Part shown: positions 52,780 to 63,055 of the stretch, piece by piece
Layout of the letters: each line of letters opens with the position of its first letter
How positions within the stretch are numbered: position 1 is the first letter of the stretch
DNA from: an uncultured Lachnospiraceae bacterium
GTDB lineage: Bacteria; Bacillota; Clostridia; Lachnospirales; Lachnospiraceae
Direction: 5' to 3'
Assembly (NCBI GenBank): GCA_944381515.1
Contig: CALWLM010000021.1
Location: 1-64,000 of the forward strand
Length of the DNA: 64,000 nt
Notes under the pieces: generated by a model
Seen by the model: the letters and a program-made list of their open reading frames with translations, nothing else
What the model was told of the DNA's origin: nothing
Databases searched by the model: none
Translations under genes and position numbers: made by a program

Positions 52780-52833
52780 CTGGCCGGCGGTACAGGCCCT
52801 GCCCCAGGCAGACTGCCTTTCCCCGCCGGCCAG
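52780..52833 (-). other. Nested hairpin between the HAD and phosphomutase genes
   Basis: CTGGCCGGCGG (52780-52790) pairs with CCGCCGGCCAG (52823-52833) and encloses AGGCA/TGCCT. There is no U-tract on the minus strand. It may attenuate or process the operon mRNA between these genes. Confidence 0.55.
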
Positions 52834-52837
52834 CCCT

Positions 52838-53455
52838 CTACTGCTTTACCGGGACCCCGGCGGCGCCCAGCTCACGGCGCAGCCTTTCCACATCTCCGTC
52901 AAATACGCTGCCTCTCATGCCGGTGCAGAGCGCCCCCTCCACATTGAGAGGAGAATCGTCGATAAAATAACACTCCTCCGGCTTCAGATCATACCTGTCA
53001 TACAGCACTTGGTATATCTCCGCCTGCGGCTTCAAAAGCTTCTCCTCCGCCGAAACCACCAGGCCATCCAAATACTGGCTGCCCGGTATTCTGGGCAGAT
53101 ATTCTCTGAGACGGCGATTGGCATTGCTGAGCAGATAGAGCCGGTAGCCCATACCTTTCAGCTCCTCCATCAGTTCCGCCATTCCCTTTACGGGAATCAG
53201 CGGCCTCTGCCACCAGTGGCAGACCAGCTCCCAGGCCGCCTCATGGAGACGCTCAGGAAGCCTTTTGCATACCGCCTCCGCGGTCTCCTCCTCGGACAGG
53301 GTTCCCCGGTCAAACTGTACCCATTCCACCCGGGCAAAAACCTCTTTCAATAAAAGCTTGGCATCCTCGCCCTCGATTCCCAGACGGCGAATAAACTCCA
53401 CCGGCGTAAAATAAATGAGCACCTGTCCCATATCAAAGACAATGTTTTGAATCAT
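52838..53455 (-). CDS. HAD-superfamily hydrolase, YihX-like (alpha-glucose-1-phosphatase group)
   Basis: A 205-residue HAD phosphatase. Motif I is IVFDMGQVLIYF (Asp8; the second Asp of the usual DxD is Gly, as in the YihX subgroup). Motif II is LLSNAN, motif III the Lys in KLLKPQAEIY and motif IV FIDDSPLNV. YihX itself removes phosphate from alpha-D-glucose-1-phosphate. Its ATG overlaps the stop of the permease gene (TGATG), so it is translationally coupled to the transporter, a strong hint that the imported molecule is a phosphorylated sugar. Confidence 0.85.
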   Translation of the reverse strand: MIQNIVFDMGQVLIYFTPVEFIRRLGIEGEDAKLLLKEVFARVEWVQFDRGTLSEEETAEAVCKRLPERLHEAAWELVCHWWQRPLIPVKGMAELMEELKGMGYRLYLLSNANRRLREYLPRIPGSQYLDGLVVSAEEKLLKPQAEIYQVLYDRYDLKPEECYFIDDSPLNVEGALCTGMRGSVFDGDVERLRRELGAAGVPVKQ

Positions 53456-55394
53456 CAGCCCTGCGCTCCCTTCGCCTCCTGCTTTACAGCCATCTGAGCC
53501 TTGGGCTCGGGGCGCCTCTTGAAATGGGCCATCAGCTTCTCTCTCCTCTTCTTACGCTTATCCCGAAGCTCCAGACGGTCGCCCAAATCCCGTCCGCCGA
53601 CGCCGTAGACCAGATAGAGGATGATACCGGACACGACCATAATAAACACCGTGGAGGCGCAGCGCCGGCCTGAAGCATTGACGTTATAGCCATACATTCC
53701 CTCTTCCTCGCACATACTCTGGATTACCATCGCGTAGGTGGTGCCGTAAGAGCTGGCAAAGGTGGCCGACATATCGTACTCCGTAAAGAGGGCGTTGAAA
53801 TTCAGGGCGAACACGGCCATGACGCTGGGCAAAATAATGGGCAGCTTCACCTTCAGGAAGGTCATCAGCCCGCTGGCCCCCATATTTCTGGCGGCGTCCT
53901 CCAGTTCCTCATCTATCGCATAGAAGGACGCCTTGATCATTCGCAGTGAGAATGGCAGCTTCGTCACCGTGTAGGCCATTACAATCAATATTCGTACATT
54001 TTCAGCATAATAGAGATTCTGATTGCCCACATACCACACCACATCGCTGTTGAAGAATGTACGGTAAGAATAGCAGATCAGAATGGTAGGCAGCAGCCAG
54101 GGGAACAGCAGGCTGTACTCCAGCACCGCCCCTCTCTTTTTGCCGCGGTTCTTGAAGATATAGTTGCAGGCTACCACCACGATAATGCAGGCCAGCAGCG
54201 CTGCGATGGCGGACATAATAAAGCTGAGCTTGATGCCGCCCAGGGTGGCCTCATTGGAAAACAGGCCTGATATCGCTCCCTCCCTGAGCCGGTACGTGCC
54301 TCTGGACGTCAGGTATTCATAGTCCTGGGTTCCAAAGAAATTGATCAGCGTCCAGTTGCTCAGATCCAGCTTTTTCATCCGGATAGCCCCATAGGTCTGG
54401 AACGAGAAAATCACGATCATGACTACGGGAATCATATAGATGATAAAGAGAATATAGGCGTATATATGGGCCAGCACATTGGCCACCGGATTGGTGATCT
54501 TCTGCTTCTGCAGCCTGGCCTTGGTCTTGGAAACAGACAGATAATGCCCCTTTCTCTCATAAGCCGAAAGGATCGTCAAAAGCACGATGGTAAACATGGC
54601 CAGAATAATAGACAGAAGAGCCGCTCTGGCCTGGGGGAATGCCTCATCCGCCGTGGACGAACCGGCCAGACGTACGATCTCCGGGTTGATGGAGTCGTAA
54701 CCCAGCAGAGTAGGCGCCGACATGGCACACAGACCGGTAATGAAAGTCATGACGGTCAGAGAGAACATCGTGGGCAGAAGGGTGGGGAAGACCACCTTCC
54801 ACAGCACCTTAAAGGGCTTGGCGCCCATGTTGCGGGCCGCCTCCACCGTATTGTAATCGATTCCCCGGATGGCATTTCGCAGAAACAGTGCGTGATTGCT
54901 GGTACAGGCGAATGTCATCGTAAAAAGCACCGCATTAAAGCCGGAAAACCAGTTGGGGTTCATATTGGGAAAGGCATTGGTCAGCAGAGTGGTCAAAATG
55001 CCGTCGCTGTCATACAAAAACAGATAACCGGTAACCAGGGCCACGCCGCTGTAAATCATAGTGGTCATGTAGCCCAGCCGCAGGATGCGGGCTCCCTTGA
55101 TGTCAAAATACTCCGTCAGAAGCACAATGGACACACCCACAATGTTGACCGTCACCACCAGACAAACGGCCAGCTTCAGGGAATTGAGCACATAGCGTCC
55201 CATGTTGCCGGCGAAGAAAAAACGTATGACGGCAAGAGGGTCCGTCTCACCCGCTGCATTTTTGGTCGTAAAGATACTGGTCAGCGTATTCAGACAGGGA
55301 ACCAGCATAAAACCGAAAAACAGGTAGGCAAAAAAAGCGACTCCTATCATCCGGACAACGATCTCCGGATTCAGCCGTTTAGCCTTCGCTTTGT

Positions 55395-55398
<4 letters not shown>
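53455..55398 (-). CDS. Double-domain ABC transporter permease (FbpB/AfuB-like)
   Basis: A 647-residue protein with two fused permease domains, about twelve membrane segments. Each domain has an EAA loop: VEAARNMGAKPFK in the first and EDAARNMGASGLM in the second. This fusion is typical of ferric-iron (FbpB) permeases and of the hexose-phosphate permease AfuB of Actinobacillus. The Arg/Lys-rich C-terminus is cytoplasmic. It overlaps the ATPase gene (ATGA) and the HAD gene (TGATG), so all three are coupled. Confidence 0.88.
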
Positions 55399-56432
<1,034 letters not shown>

Positions 56433-56470
56433 ATGCGGCAACTCCTTTTCTATTCCAGTATGGCAAAAGC

Positions 56471-56498
56471 ATGGCGGGCCGAAAATCCGGCCCGCCAT
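56471..56498 (-). other. Intercistronic hairpin after the binding-protein gene
   Basis: An 11-bp stem (ATGGCGGGCCG, 56471-56481, with 56488-56498) between the solute-binding gene and the ATPase gene. It probably protects the upstream mRNA or reduces read-through, as at 17451. Confidence 0.6.
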
Positions 56499-56536
56499 AA
56501 TCGACAAATATCATTTCAGCTTATCGGCCGTACTTG

Positions 56537-57823
56537 TCAGGATGCGGCCTGCGTCAATGTATCCCAGTCAAGGTTATCCCAGTCGGGCTCAGGATTCGGG
56601 CTGTTCATATCGGCCCAATAGAAGCCCAGATTGGTCATGATGTTGGTCCACTCGCTGGAGTGCTCGGCAACGTATTCCGCATAGGTCATGCCAGTTCCTT
56701 CGATCTCGGTCAGCGCGAAATTAGGCAGCGTGTAAATCGAGGGTACTCCATCGGGGTAGAGGATCTCAGCAGCAGCCTGGTTGCAGGGATAGGAATCAAA
56801 CTCCTCGCCCCATGCAGCCTGAACGTCCGCGGAGCCAAACCACTCGGCAAAGGCCATAACAGCCTCCGTCTCTTCCTCGGTACGGCCTTCCTTGTCCAGG
56901 ATGCCAATATACTCAGCTATGTAATAGGTTCCGTCGTCGATCTGCACCAGATTCCAGTTCTCCGGCTCCAGGGTTCCCAGAAGAGGGTTCTCCGAGCTCT
57001 CTGCCGCGGCATCAATGTTGCCGTACAGGGAAGAAGAATAGAAGGTGGATACCTGCACATCGCCGCGGTTCAGTGCATCGAAGCCATAGTTGTCACCGGT
57101 GAATATACCGTTCTGGCAATACTGCCACAGCATCTTCCAGCCGTCCACGGAGATGCCGCCCGCAGGGGACTCGGGATCTACATAAGAATACAGCATGGAA
57201 GCATTGATGTTGGAATTGGTGGTGCCGCCCACCTTGCCCTGACGGTACCAGGTGTAGCCGCAGTCTACGATATCGGACCAGTGCTCGAAATGAAGCTCCT
57301 CGCCGTTCGTGCCCAGCTCATCGTTACGATAGAGCATCAGAATGTTCTGGATAACCAGGCCGTAGGCATATCCGGGATAAGCGTACTCGCCTACCTTGTC
57401 AGCCCAGGAGGGAGTCCATTCCACCAGAGACAGGTTCTCATAAACTCCATTTACCAGCTGGCTCCAGCGGGTCTCATTCAATCCGAAGATCAGGTCGCCA
57501 TCCTTATTTTCATTAGCAGCCTGGATAGCAGCCGTATCGCCGGAAATGACGCTGTTGTCATCCATGGAAATGGTAAATCCTGCATCTCTGGCCTCGTTGA
57601 TCAGCCAGGTAGCTCTCTCCGTGGAATTGGAATTCGAGTAGATGCGAATGGTATAATCGGAATAATCCTTAACCTCCTCGGAATCTCCGCCGGAAGTCTC
57701 CTCAGCGCCGCCTGCGCCGGATGTCTCGCCTCCGCCTGCAGCCGTCTCATCGCCGCCGCCAGAGCAGCCGGCAAGAGAAAGCATCATGGCAAGGGCCAGC
57801 AGTAAAGCAAGAGCCTTTTTCAT
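56537..57823 (-). CDS. ABC transporter substrate-binding lipoprotein (FbpA/AfuA-like)
   Basis: A 428-residue lipoprotein with lipobox LSLAGC (Cys20), a Gly/Glu/Thr linker, and a periplasmic binding fold of the iron/thiamine/sugar-phosphate group (YTIRIYSNSNSTERATW, DGDLIFGLNETRWSQL). No clear Tyr pair for iron can be assigned. Because the operon ends with a phosphatase and a hexose phosphomutase, a phosphorylated sugar is a better guess than iron. ATG is preceded by an AAAAGGA-type site; an unknown promoter lies in the AT-rich stretch upstream. Confidence 0.87.
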   Translation of the reverse strand: MKKALALLLALAMMLSLAGCSGGGDETAAGGGETSGAGGAEETSGGDSEEVKDYSDYTIRIYSNSNSTERATWLINEARDAGFTISMDDNSVISGDTAAIQAANENKDGDLIFGLNETRWSQLVNGVYENLSLVEWTPSWADKVGEYAYPGYAYGLVIQNILMLYRNDELGTNGEELHFEHWSDIVDCGYTWYRQGKVGGTTNSNINASMLYSYVDPESPAGGISVDGWKMLWQYCQNGIFTGDNYGFDALNRGDVQVSTFYSSSLYGNIDAAAESSENPLLGTLEPENWNLVQIDDGTYYIAEYIGILDKEGRTEEETEAVMAFAEWFGSADVQAAWGEEFDSYPCNQAAAEILYPDGVPSIYTLPNFALTEIEGTGMTYAEYVAEHSSEWTNIMTNLGFYWADMNSPNPEPDWDNLDWDTLTQAAS

Positions 57824-58175
57824 ATCCTTTTCTCCTTTTCTTAAAAAGACATTAAGTAGCTATATTTATATTTTAAAGAAATCTTACCCCGGTGAAAACA
57901 GGACAAAACTGCGATTATTGAGGATATTCTGTCGAGAATACCTATAAAATCCTTTTTACGACCGCTTTTTATGTGCATTTCGCCATATAAATCCCCGGTG
58001 TTTTCCTGTTCCCATATTAATTTTTACTCTGATCCTCCGCCCTGCCGGCAGCCGGCGCTGCGGCAAATCTCCGCGACAAATCTGTTTGTACTTTATGTTA
58101 AGATTCGGTATAATGAAAACATACGATAAGGGTACGGCTGTCTGTAAAGCCGATGCCAATCAGGAGGGGATGCGT
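57824..58175. other. Divergent regulatory region between the transporter and its sensor genes
   Basis: No gene in about 350 bases. It is AT-rich near 57840-57890. CCCCGGTG occurs near 57889 and 57997 in direct orientation, a possible regulator box. The plus-strand promoter of the sensor lipoprotein is at 58086-58114. Confidence 0.5.
58086..58114 (+). promoter_or_regulatory. Promoter of the sensor lipoprotein/two-component operon
   Basis: TTGTAC (58086-58091), 17 bases, TATAAT (58109-58114), 60 bases before the gene. Confidence 0.6.
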
Positions 58176-59288
58176 GTGAAAGCTGGGACTGTTAAAGTGC
58201 GGACCGTCAAAACGCGGCGCACCATCAGAAGAATCGCCTGCGGTCTGTTAAGTATGGTCTGCGGTCTGTCTCTTCTGTCCGCCTGCGGCGGTCAGGAGTC
58301 GCCGGCCGATACGCCAAGCGCCCCGGCCGAGGAAATGCAGCTGTCCATCTGCACCTCCCTCTCCCCATCGGTTTACGAGCCCATCGTCCGGGAATTTGAA
58401 GCCCGCACAGGCATATGGGTCACAGTGGAAAACGGCGGCAGTCTGGAGCTTTTGGATCAGATCGCCGCGGCAGACGGCGCCCCCTCCTGGGATTTGCTCC
58501 TGGGCGGCGGTATGGACAGCCTGACGGCCCGCAGCGAACTCTTCGTCCCCTATGAGAGTCCTCTCCTTGACCATGTGAGGGCGGCCTACCTGCCCTCCGA
58601 CAACTGTGAGACTCCTTTTTCCATTGTCCCGCTGGTCTTAATCTACAATCCCAAGCTGGCCCGCATTCACCCTCCCTCCGGCTTTGAAAGCCTGTTGGAT
58701 ACGGCCTGGAAGGGACGGATTGCCTTTGCAGATCCGACTGTCTCCGGCACCAGCTATACGGTGCTTGCGGCCCTTCAGCAGGTACTGCCCGGCGACGACA
58801 CAGAAAACCTGCGCGCCTTTGCAGTCAATCTGGACCGGCAGCTGCTCTCCCATTCCAGCGACGTGATTCGGGAAGTAGCCAACGGCAACTGTTATATCGG
58901 CATGGTGGGAGAGGACGACGCCCTGCGAGCCATGGAGGCCGGCTATGATATTGCCGTCGTCTATCCCGCCGAAGGTACCTGCGCCATTTCCGACGGCGCC
59001 GCCATCCTAAAAGGCTGTGCTCATGAGGAAAACGCCGCCCTTTTTATCGACTTTCTGCTGAGTCTGGATGTACAGAAATATATTGAAAGCGCCTGCCTGC
59101 GCCGCTCCGTCATGGACGGCTCTCTTTCAGACAGTCTGGGGGCGGACAGCCCGACTGCGGACAGCATCCTCCCCGACGACTTTACCGATGACTTTTCTCT
59201 CTTTTCCTACGACATCGCCCTCTCCGCCAGCAGTCAGGAGGATATCCTGCGCTCCTGGAGACAGATCTGGGAGGAGGAAAGCAGATGA
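58176..59288 (+). CDS. Solute-binding sensor lipoprotein (HptA-like)
   Basis: A 370-residue lipoprotein with a basic start, hydrophobic segment, lipobox LLSAC and the ABC binding-protein fold (LSICTSLSPSVYEPIVREFE, PSWDLLLGGGMDSL). It is encoded directly before a histidine kinase, overlapping it by ATGA, and not with a permease. It therefore probably serves as an external sensor, as HptA does for the Staphylococcus aureus HptRS sugar-phosphate system. I prefer GTG at 58176, eight bases after GGAGG; an ATG at 58170 is too close. Confidence 0.8.
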   Translation: MKAGTVKVRTVKTRRTIRRIACGLLSMVCGLSLLSACGGQESPADTPSAPAEEMQLSICTSLSPSVYEPIVREFEARTGIWVTVENGGSLELLDQIAAADGAPSWDLLLGGGMDSLTARSELFVPYESPLLDHVRAAYLPSDNCETPFSIVPLVLIYNPKLARIHPPSGFESLLDTAWKGRIAFADPTVSGTSYTVLAALQQVLPGDDTENLRAFAVNLDRQLLSHSSDVIREVANGNCYIGMVGEDDALRAMEAGYDIAVVYPAEGTCAISDGAAILKGCAHEENAALFIDFLLSLDVQKYIESACLRRSVMDGSLSDSLGADSPTADSILPDDFTDDFSLFSYDIALSASSQEDILRSWRQIWEEESR

Positions 59289-60988
59289 AGAAGTGGATTC
59301 GCCGTTCTTTCCGCAATCGGATTTTTCTCACCGTGCTGCTGGTCACCCTCCTGCCCCTGCTGTTCTGCAATGTGCTGATGATGCAGATGCAGGTGGTTCG
59401 CAGCGAGATCAGTCTGGCGCAGGAAGCCAGAGCGCAGCTCACCGCTCTGGACGGCGCCCTGGATGAACTGTGCCTTTCCTTTGAAGAAATGGCCGATGAG
59501 CTATGCGAAAGCACCGCCGTTCGCAGCGTGCTTCGCCAAAAAAGCGCGGATTCCCGCGTTTTGTATCAGCTGCTGTTTCGAGTCACCGATGAGCTGAGGG
59601 AGTATGCCCGTTTTGATATCTGCGACAGGGAAGGACTGTGCCTTTACACCACAGACGCCACCGTTCCCACCGGGACGCTTTATACCGACTGGGGTATCCT
59701 CTGCGCCGCCTCCGGTTCCGTGGATCTGGTCTTTCGCTCCGGCGAAGGCGACGTGGCTCTCACGGCTGCCCGCGCGGTCCGAAGCCACGATTCGGCTGTT
59801 CTGGGCTATGTGGTGGTCTCCATGTCCCCTGAAAATTTTGATTACCTCTTTCAGGACCTGTACAGCACCACCAGCGACATTATCCTGATGGACCCTTTCT
59901 GGCGGCCGGTGTATCATTCCCAGCCTGCCCAGACGGAAAATGCGGCGGAAAGCCTGCGCCAGCAGCTCTTGGCCGGAGAGCCCCTGACCGGAGCCGGCGG
60001 AGACTACTACTATTATACCTCTCCCCATCAGGAGACCGGTATGTCCTTGATCCTTCAGCAGCCCATGACCTTTACTTCCACGGTAATGCACACCATCTAT
60101 GCAGTCAGCCTTCTGATGGGACTGCTGTGCCTGCTTTTGTGCCTGTGGTGCGCCTGGCTTTTAAGCCGACATCTCTTCCGTCCGATCCGGCAGCTGGACG
60201 AGGCCATGGGCGAGGTACGCAAAGGCAATTTTGACGTTCATCTGGACACCGGACGGGAAGACGAGCTGGGGCGTCTGGCCGACAGCTTCAACCATATGGC
60301 CGATGAATACCAGGCCAACCTCTCCCGTTCCGTGGCCAGGCAGAGAGAGCTCAACGAGACGCAGCTGCGCATGATGCAGGCCCAGCTGAATCCGCATTTT
60401 CTGTACAACACGCTGGACACCATGAAATGGCTGGGCGTCACGAACCATGTCCCGCAGATTGCCGAGCTGGCCTCCGATCTGGCCATTATTCTGCGGGCTG
60501 GCATTTCCGGGGATGAAATCATTACCGTGGAACAGGAGCTGGAGCTCATCGACCGGTATCTGGCCATACAGTCCATTCGGTTTGAGGATCGCTTTACCTG
60601 TGAAATAGATATTCCCGAAGAGTTTCAGAGCTGCCTGATTCCCAAGATGGTTCTGCAGCCCCTGGTGGAAAACGCCATCATCCACGGGGTGGCCGACAAA
60701 AACGACGGCTACATCAAGCTGTGGGCCGAGGAAAAAGAGGGAGACCTGTTTTTATCCGTATCGGACAATGGCTGCGGTATCCCGCCCGAACAGCTGGCCG
60801 ATTTAAACCAGCGCTCCAAAAAGAAGCCCGCAGATCAGGGTTCTCATCTGGGGCTGTTCAACGTAAACAGTATTATACGGCTGCACTTTGGAGAGCCCTA
60901 CGGGCTGTCCGTCCGCTCGCAGCCGGGAGAAGGCTGCTGCGCCACTCTGCGGCTGCCGATACAGAGGAGGAGAGACGAAAATGCTTAA
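59285..60988 (+). CDS. Sensor histidine kinase, YesM/HptS type
   Basis: A 567-residue membrane kinase. Two membrane segments (about 11-33 and 257-280) flank an extracellular sensor domain, then a HAMP domain (RPIRQLDEAMGEVRKGNF), the His-kinase region with the phosphorylated His in QLNPHFLYNTLDTMKW, and an ATPase domain with VENAIIHG (N box) and VSDNGCGIPPEQL (G box). It overlaps the sensor lipoprotein gene by four bases and the response regulator gene by eight, so all three are coupled. Confidence 0.9.
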   Translation: MKKWIRRSFRNRIFLTVLLVTLLPLLFCNVLMMQMQVVRSEISLAQEARAQLTALDGALDELCLSFEEMADELCESTAVRSVLRQKSADSRVLYQLLFRVTDELREYARFDICDREGLCLYTTDATVPTGTLYTDWGILCAASGSVDLVFRSGEGDVALTAARAVRSHDSAVLGYVVVSMSPENFDYLFQDLYSTTSDIILMDPFWRPVYHSQPAQTENAAESLRQQLLAGEPLTGAGGDYYYYTSPHQETGMSLILQQPMTFTSTVMHTIYAVSLLMGLLCLLLCLWCAWLLSRHLFRPIRQLDEAMGEVRKGNFDVHLDTGREDELGRLADSFNHMADEYQANLSRSVARQRELNETQLRMMQAQLNPHFLYNTLDTMKWLGVTNHVPQIAELASDLAIILRAGISGDEIITVEQELELIDRYLAIQSIRFEDRFTCEIDIPEEFQSCLIPKMVLQPLVENAIIHGVADKNDGYIKLWAEEKEGDLFLSVSDNGCGIPPEQLADLNQRSKKKPADQGSHLGLFNVNSIIRLHFGEPYGLSVRSQPGEGCCATLRLPIQRRRDENA

Positions 60989-61727
60989 GGTACTGGTAGT
61001 AGACGACGAATCCGTAGTAAGAAAAGGAATCGTCCTGGGCGTAAACTGGGCCTCCATGGGCTGCATCGTGGCCGGAGAAGCGTCAAACGGCGAGGAGGGA
61101 CTGGCCGCCGTAAAACGCTATAATCCCAACCTGATCATCACCGACGTCAGAATGCCGAAGATGGACGGCCTGCAGATGGTACGGGAGCTGCGGGCTCAGG
61201 GCTGCCGCGCCTATGTAATCATGCTGACCGCCTACAGTGATTTTGAATACGCCCGAAGCGCCCTGCAGCTGGGCGCTGTGGATTACCTGCTCAAGCCCTT
61301 CCGGGATCAGGAGCTGGCCGCCGCCATCGACCGTATACGCCAAAGAGAACAGGAGCAGACCTCCCTGACTCCCGGCGATCTGCTCCCTCTGCCCAAAGGC
61401 AATAAGAGTAAATATGTATTGCAGGCCATGAACTACATCTCCGAACACTATCAGGAGCAGGACATCAGCATTACTCCCATCGCCAGACATCTGGGCGTCA
61501 GCGAGAGCCATCTGAGTCATGTCTTCAAAAAGGAGACCAGCTATACCATCATCGGCTATCTGACCCAGTATCGAATCCATATGGCCATGAATCTGCTGCG
61601 CGACTGCCGCCGCAAGGTCTATGAGGTGGCGGAGATGGTGGGCTACCGTGATGTGGCCTACTTTGGCAGCACCTTCAAAAAGCTGGTGGGTATGAGCCCC
61701 TCCGAGTATCAGGACCGCTGTCGGTAA
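60981..61727 (+). CDS. Response regulator with AraC-type DNA-binding domain (YesN/HptR-like)
   Basis: A 248-residue protein. The receiver domain has VVDDESV (Asp8, Asp9), phosphorylated Asp55 in IITDVRMPKMDG, and Lys105 in YLLKPF. The C-terminal AraC domain has ISITPIARHLGVSESHLSHVF and KVYEVAEMVGYRDVAYFGSTF. It most likely activates the divergent ABC transporter operon. ATG at 60981 follows GGAGGAGAGACGAA within the kinase gene. Its last 19 bases overlap the convergent ECF gene. Confidence 0.9.
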   Translation: MLKVLVVDDESVVRKGIVLGVNWASMGCIVAGEASNGEEGLAAVKRYNPNLIITDVRMPKMDGLQMVRELRAQGCRAYVIMLTAYSDFEYARSALQLGAVDYLLKPFRDQELAAAIDRIRQREQEQTSLTPGDLLPLPKGNKSKYVLQAMNYISEHYQEQDISITPIARHLGVSESHLSHVFKKETSYTIIGYLTQYRIHMAMNLLRDCRRKVYEVAEMVGYRDVAYFGSTFKKLVGMSPSEYQDRCR

Positions 61728-62233
61728 CGGCTCTGAATATCGTACAGCACCCTGGCCTTTAGAAGCTTCAGCACCTTCATCAGAGGCCGGTACAGCGCCA
61801 GCGTCAGGGCAAAATTGCCCGCGCAGTGCAGAATGTCAAACATCAGCCCCGACGTCCACCAGGCCAAGGCCGTCCCGATTCCGCCTGCGAACAGATACGG
61901 CAGAGAGCACAGCGCTCCGAAACTCAAGCCGAACAGGCCGTTTACCACAGCCCAGACAAGGACCGAGTCGTTTCTGCGCAGCAGCCGTACAATCAGGTAG
62001 AGCACGGCCCAGACATAGAGGTACATAAACCACCACAGTCCGAAGCCGTAGGTCACTCCCTGGAGAAAGACGTAGGCATAGACAGCCGCCAGCGCTTTGC
62101 GTCCAAATACCAGCGTGTATACCAGCACCAGTATGGAAACCGGTTCAACGTTGGGCAAAAACGCCATCGCAACCTGGCTCACATGCAGGATCGCTCCCAG
62201 CAGCGCCAGTACCGCCAGCTCCTTTACTTTCAC
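61709..62233 (-). CDS. ECF transporter S component, probably for cobalamin or a precursor
   Basis: A 174-residue protein with about five or six membrane segments (ELAVLALLGAILHVSQVAMAFLP, VLVYTLVFGRKALAAVYAYVF) and the profile of energy-coupling-factor S components, which use ATPases and a T unit encoded elsewhere. It starts with GTG one base after the DUF4430 stop and is under the same cobalamin riboswitch, so vitamin B12 or a corrinoid is the likely ligand. It could be related to CbrT/CblT-type components, but I cannot assign a name from sequence alone. Confidence 0.78.
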   Translation of the reverse strand: MKVKELAVLALLGAILHVSQVAMAFLPNVEPVSILVLVYTLVFGRKALAAVYAYVFLQGVTYGFGLWWFMYLYVWAVLYLIVRLLRRNDSVLVWAVVNGLFGLSFGALCSLPYLFAGGIGTALAWWTSGLMFDILHCAGNFALTLALYRPLMKVLKLLKARVLYDIQSRYRQRS

Positions 62234-62234
62234 G

Positions 62235-62642
62235 TCAATATCCTACCGTCAGCGTAATCTCAAAATGGTCCCCATCGGCCACCGGCGTGGTCTCGACGCC
62301 GGTATTGAGCATCTCGCCGTCCTTGGTGAAGCACCACCACTCTTCGTTGGAGCTGTCTGCCGTATAGCCATCCACCGTCTCCACAAACATTCCATACTCA
62401 GAATCGCTGCCCGCAATCAGTCCGGCAGGCTCCAGCACATCCCGCAGGTATTCTGCGTCGGTGTCATAGCTGAACTCTTTGGACTCGCCGTCTTTGTGCA
62501 CCACCTCTACCACGATGCTCTTGTCGCCCTTGTCGGTGGCCGGCCGGGTCGCCATATATACGGCTGCCGCTGCAACCACTGCCACGATCAGCACCAGTAC
62601 TGCCACAAGGCCTTTTTTGTTTTTGTTCTTCTTCTCTTCCAT
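62235..62642 (-). CDS. DUF4430 membrane-anchored protein (transcobalamin-like), probable corrinoid capture
   Basis: A 135-residue protein: a Lys/Asn-rich cytoplasmic start, one membrane segment (about 11-32), and an exposed DUF4430 domain (SIVVEVVHKDGESKEFSYDT, EEWWCFTKDGEMLNTG). DUF4430 resembles the C-terminal beta domain of transcobalamins and intrinsic factor. It has no lipobox, so it is anchored by the N-terminal helix. The cobalamin riboswitch upstream supports a role in binding corrinoid for the ECF component next to it. ATG follows GGAGGATCAAT. Confidence 0.8.
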   Translation of the reverse strand: MEEKKNKNKKGLVAVLVLIVAVVAAAAVYMATRPATDKGDKSIVVEVVHKDGESKEFSYDTDAEYLRDVLEPAGLIAGSDSEYGMFVETVDGYTADSSNEEWWCFTKDGEMLNTGVETTPVADGDHFEITLTVGY

Positions 62643-62713
62643 ATTGATCCTCCTTTTGCTCCTTATGCGGGCTCCTGTCATAAATGGAAACGGCTGCCCG
62701 CGCAGCCGCAGCC

Positions 62714-62754
62714 AAAAATAAAACCCTTCCGGCGTGAGAACACACAAGAAGGGT
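62714..62754 (-). terminator. Riboswitch-controlled intrinsic terminator
   Basis: On the minus strand ACCCTTC (62748-62754) pairs with GAAGGGT (62723-62729), followed by TTTATTTTT. It lies between the cobalamin aptamer and the DUF4430 gene and is the likely off-switch when cobalamin is bound. Confidence 0.8.
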
Positions 62755-62844
62755 CTGTATATTGCAACGGAAAGGAAAGCCGCCGCAGCCGGCCGCCTGC
62801 CTTCCATATTACAATCGCCAATTACCCGTGGTGTTGTACAGCAA

Positions 62845-62995
62845 ACGGCAGGCAGGTCTTCTGGCTCAAGGCTCTTTGCCAACCGCCGTCTTCCCGGTTT
62901 CCCAGTGACTTGCAGGCGGTCCGCTCCCCTTTTACAGCGACGGGTTCGCACAGGCTTTTCACCTGTTTCCCTTTTCATCCCGGGCCTTTTTTATA
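62845..62995 (-). ncRNA. Cobalamin riboswitch
   Basis: On the minus strand this leader shows the cobalamin aptamer features: GGGAAACAGGTGAAAAGCCTGTGCG near its 5' part, the B12 box (CAAGTCACTGG), and the end motif GAGCCAGAAGACCTGCC. The order and spacing match the family. It controls DUF4430 and the ECF S component through the terminator downstream. Confidence 0.9.
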
Positions 62996-63018
62996 TCTCC
63001 CGGAAACCTTGCCGTTTT

Positions 63019-63042
63019 TTAATTTTATGGTTTTATGGTTTT
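63019..63042 (-). repeat. Short TTTTATGG tandem repeat
   Basis: Two to three copies of TTTTATGG lie just after the foldase gene stop and before the cobalamin riboswitch. AT-rich spacer of unknown role, possibly part of the riboswitch promoter. Confidence 0.4.
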
Positions 63043-63055
63043 ATTCCAAGTATGC

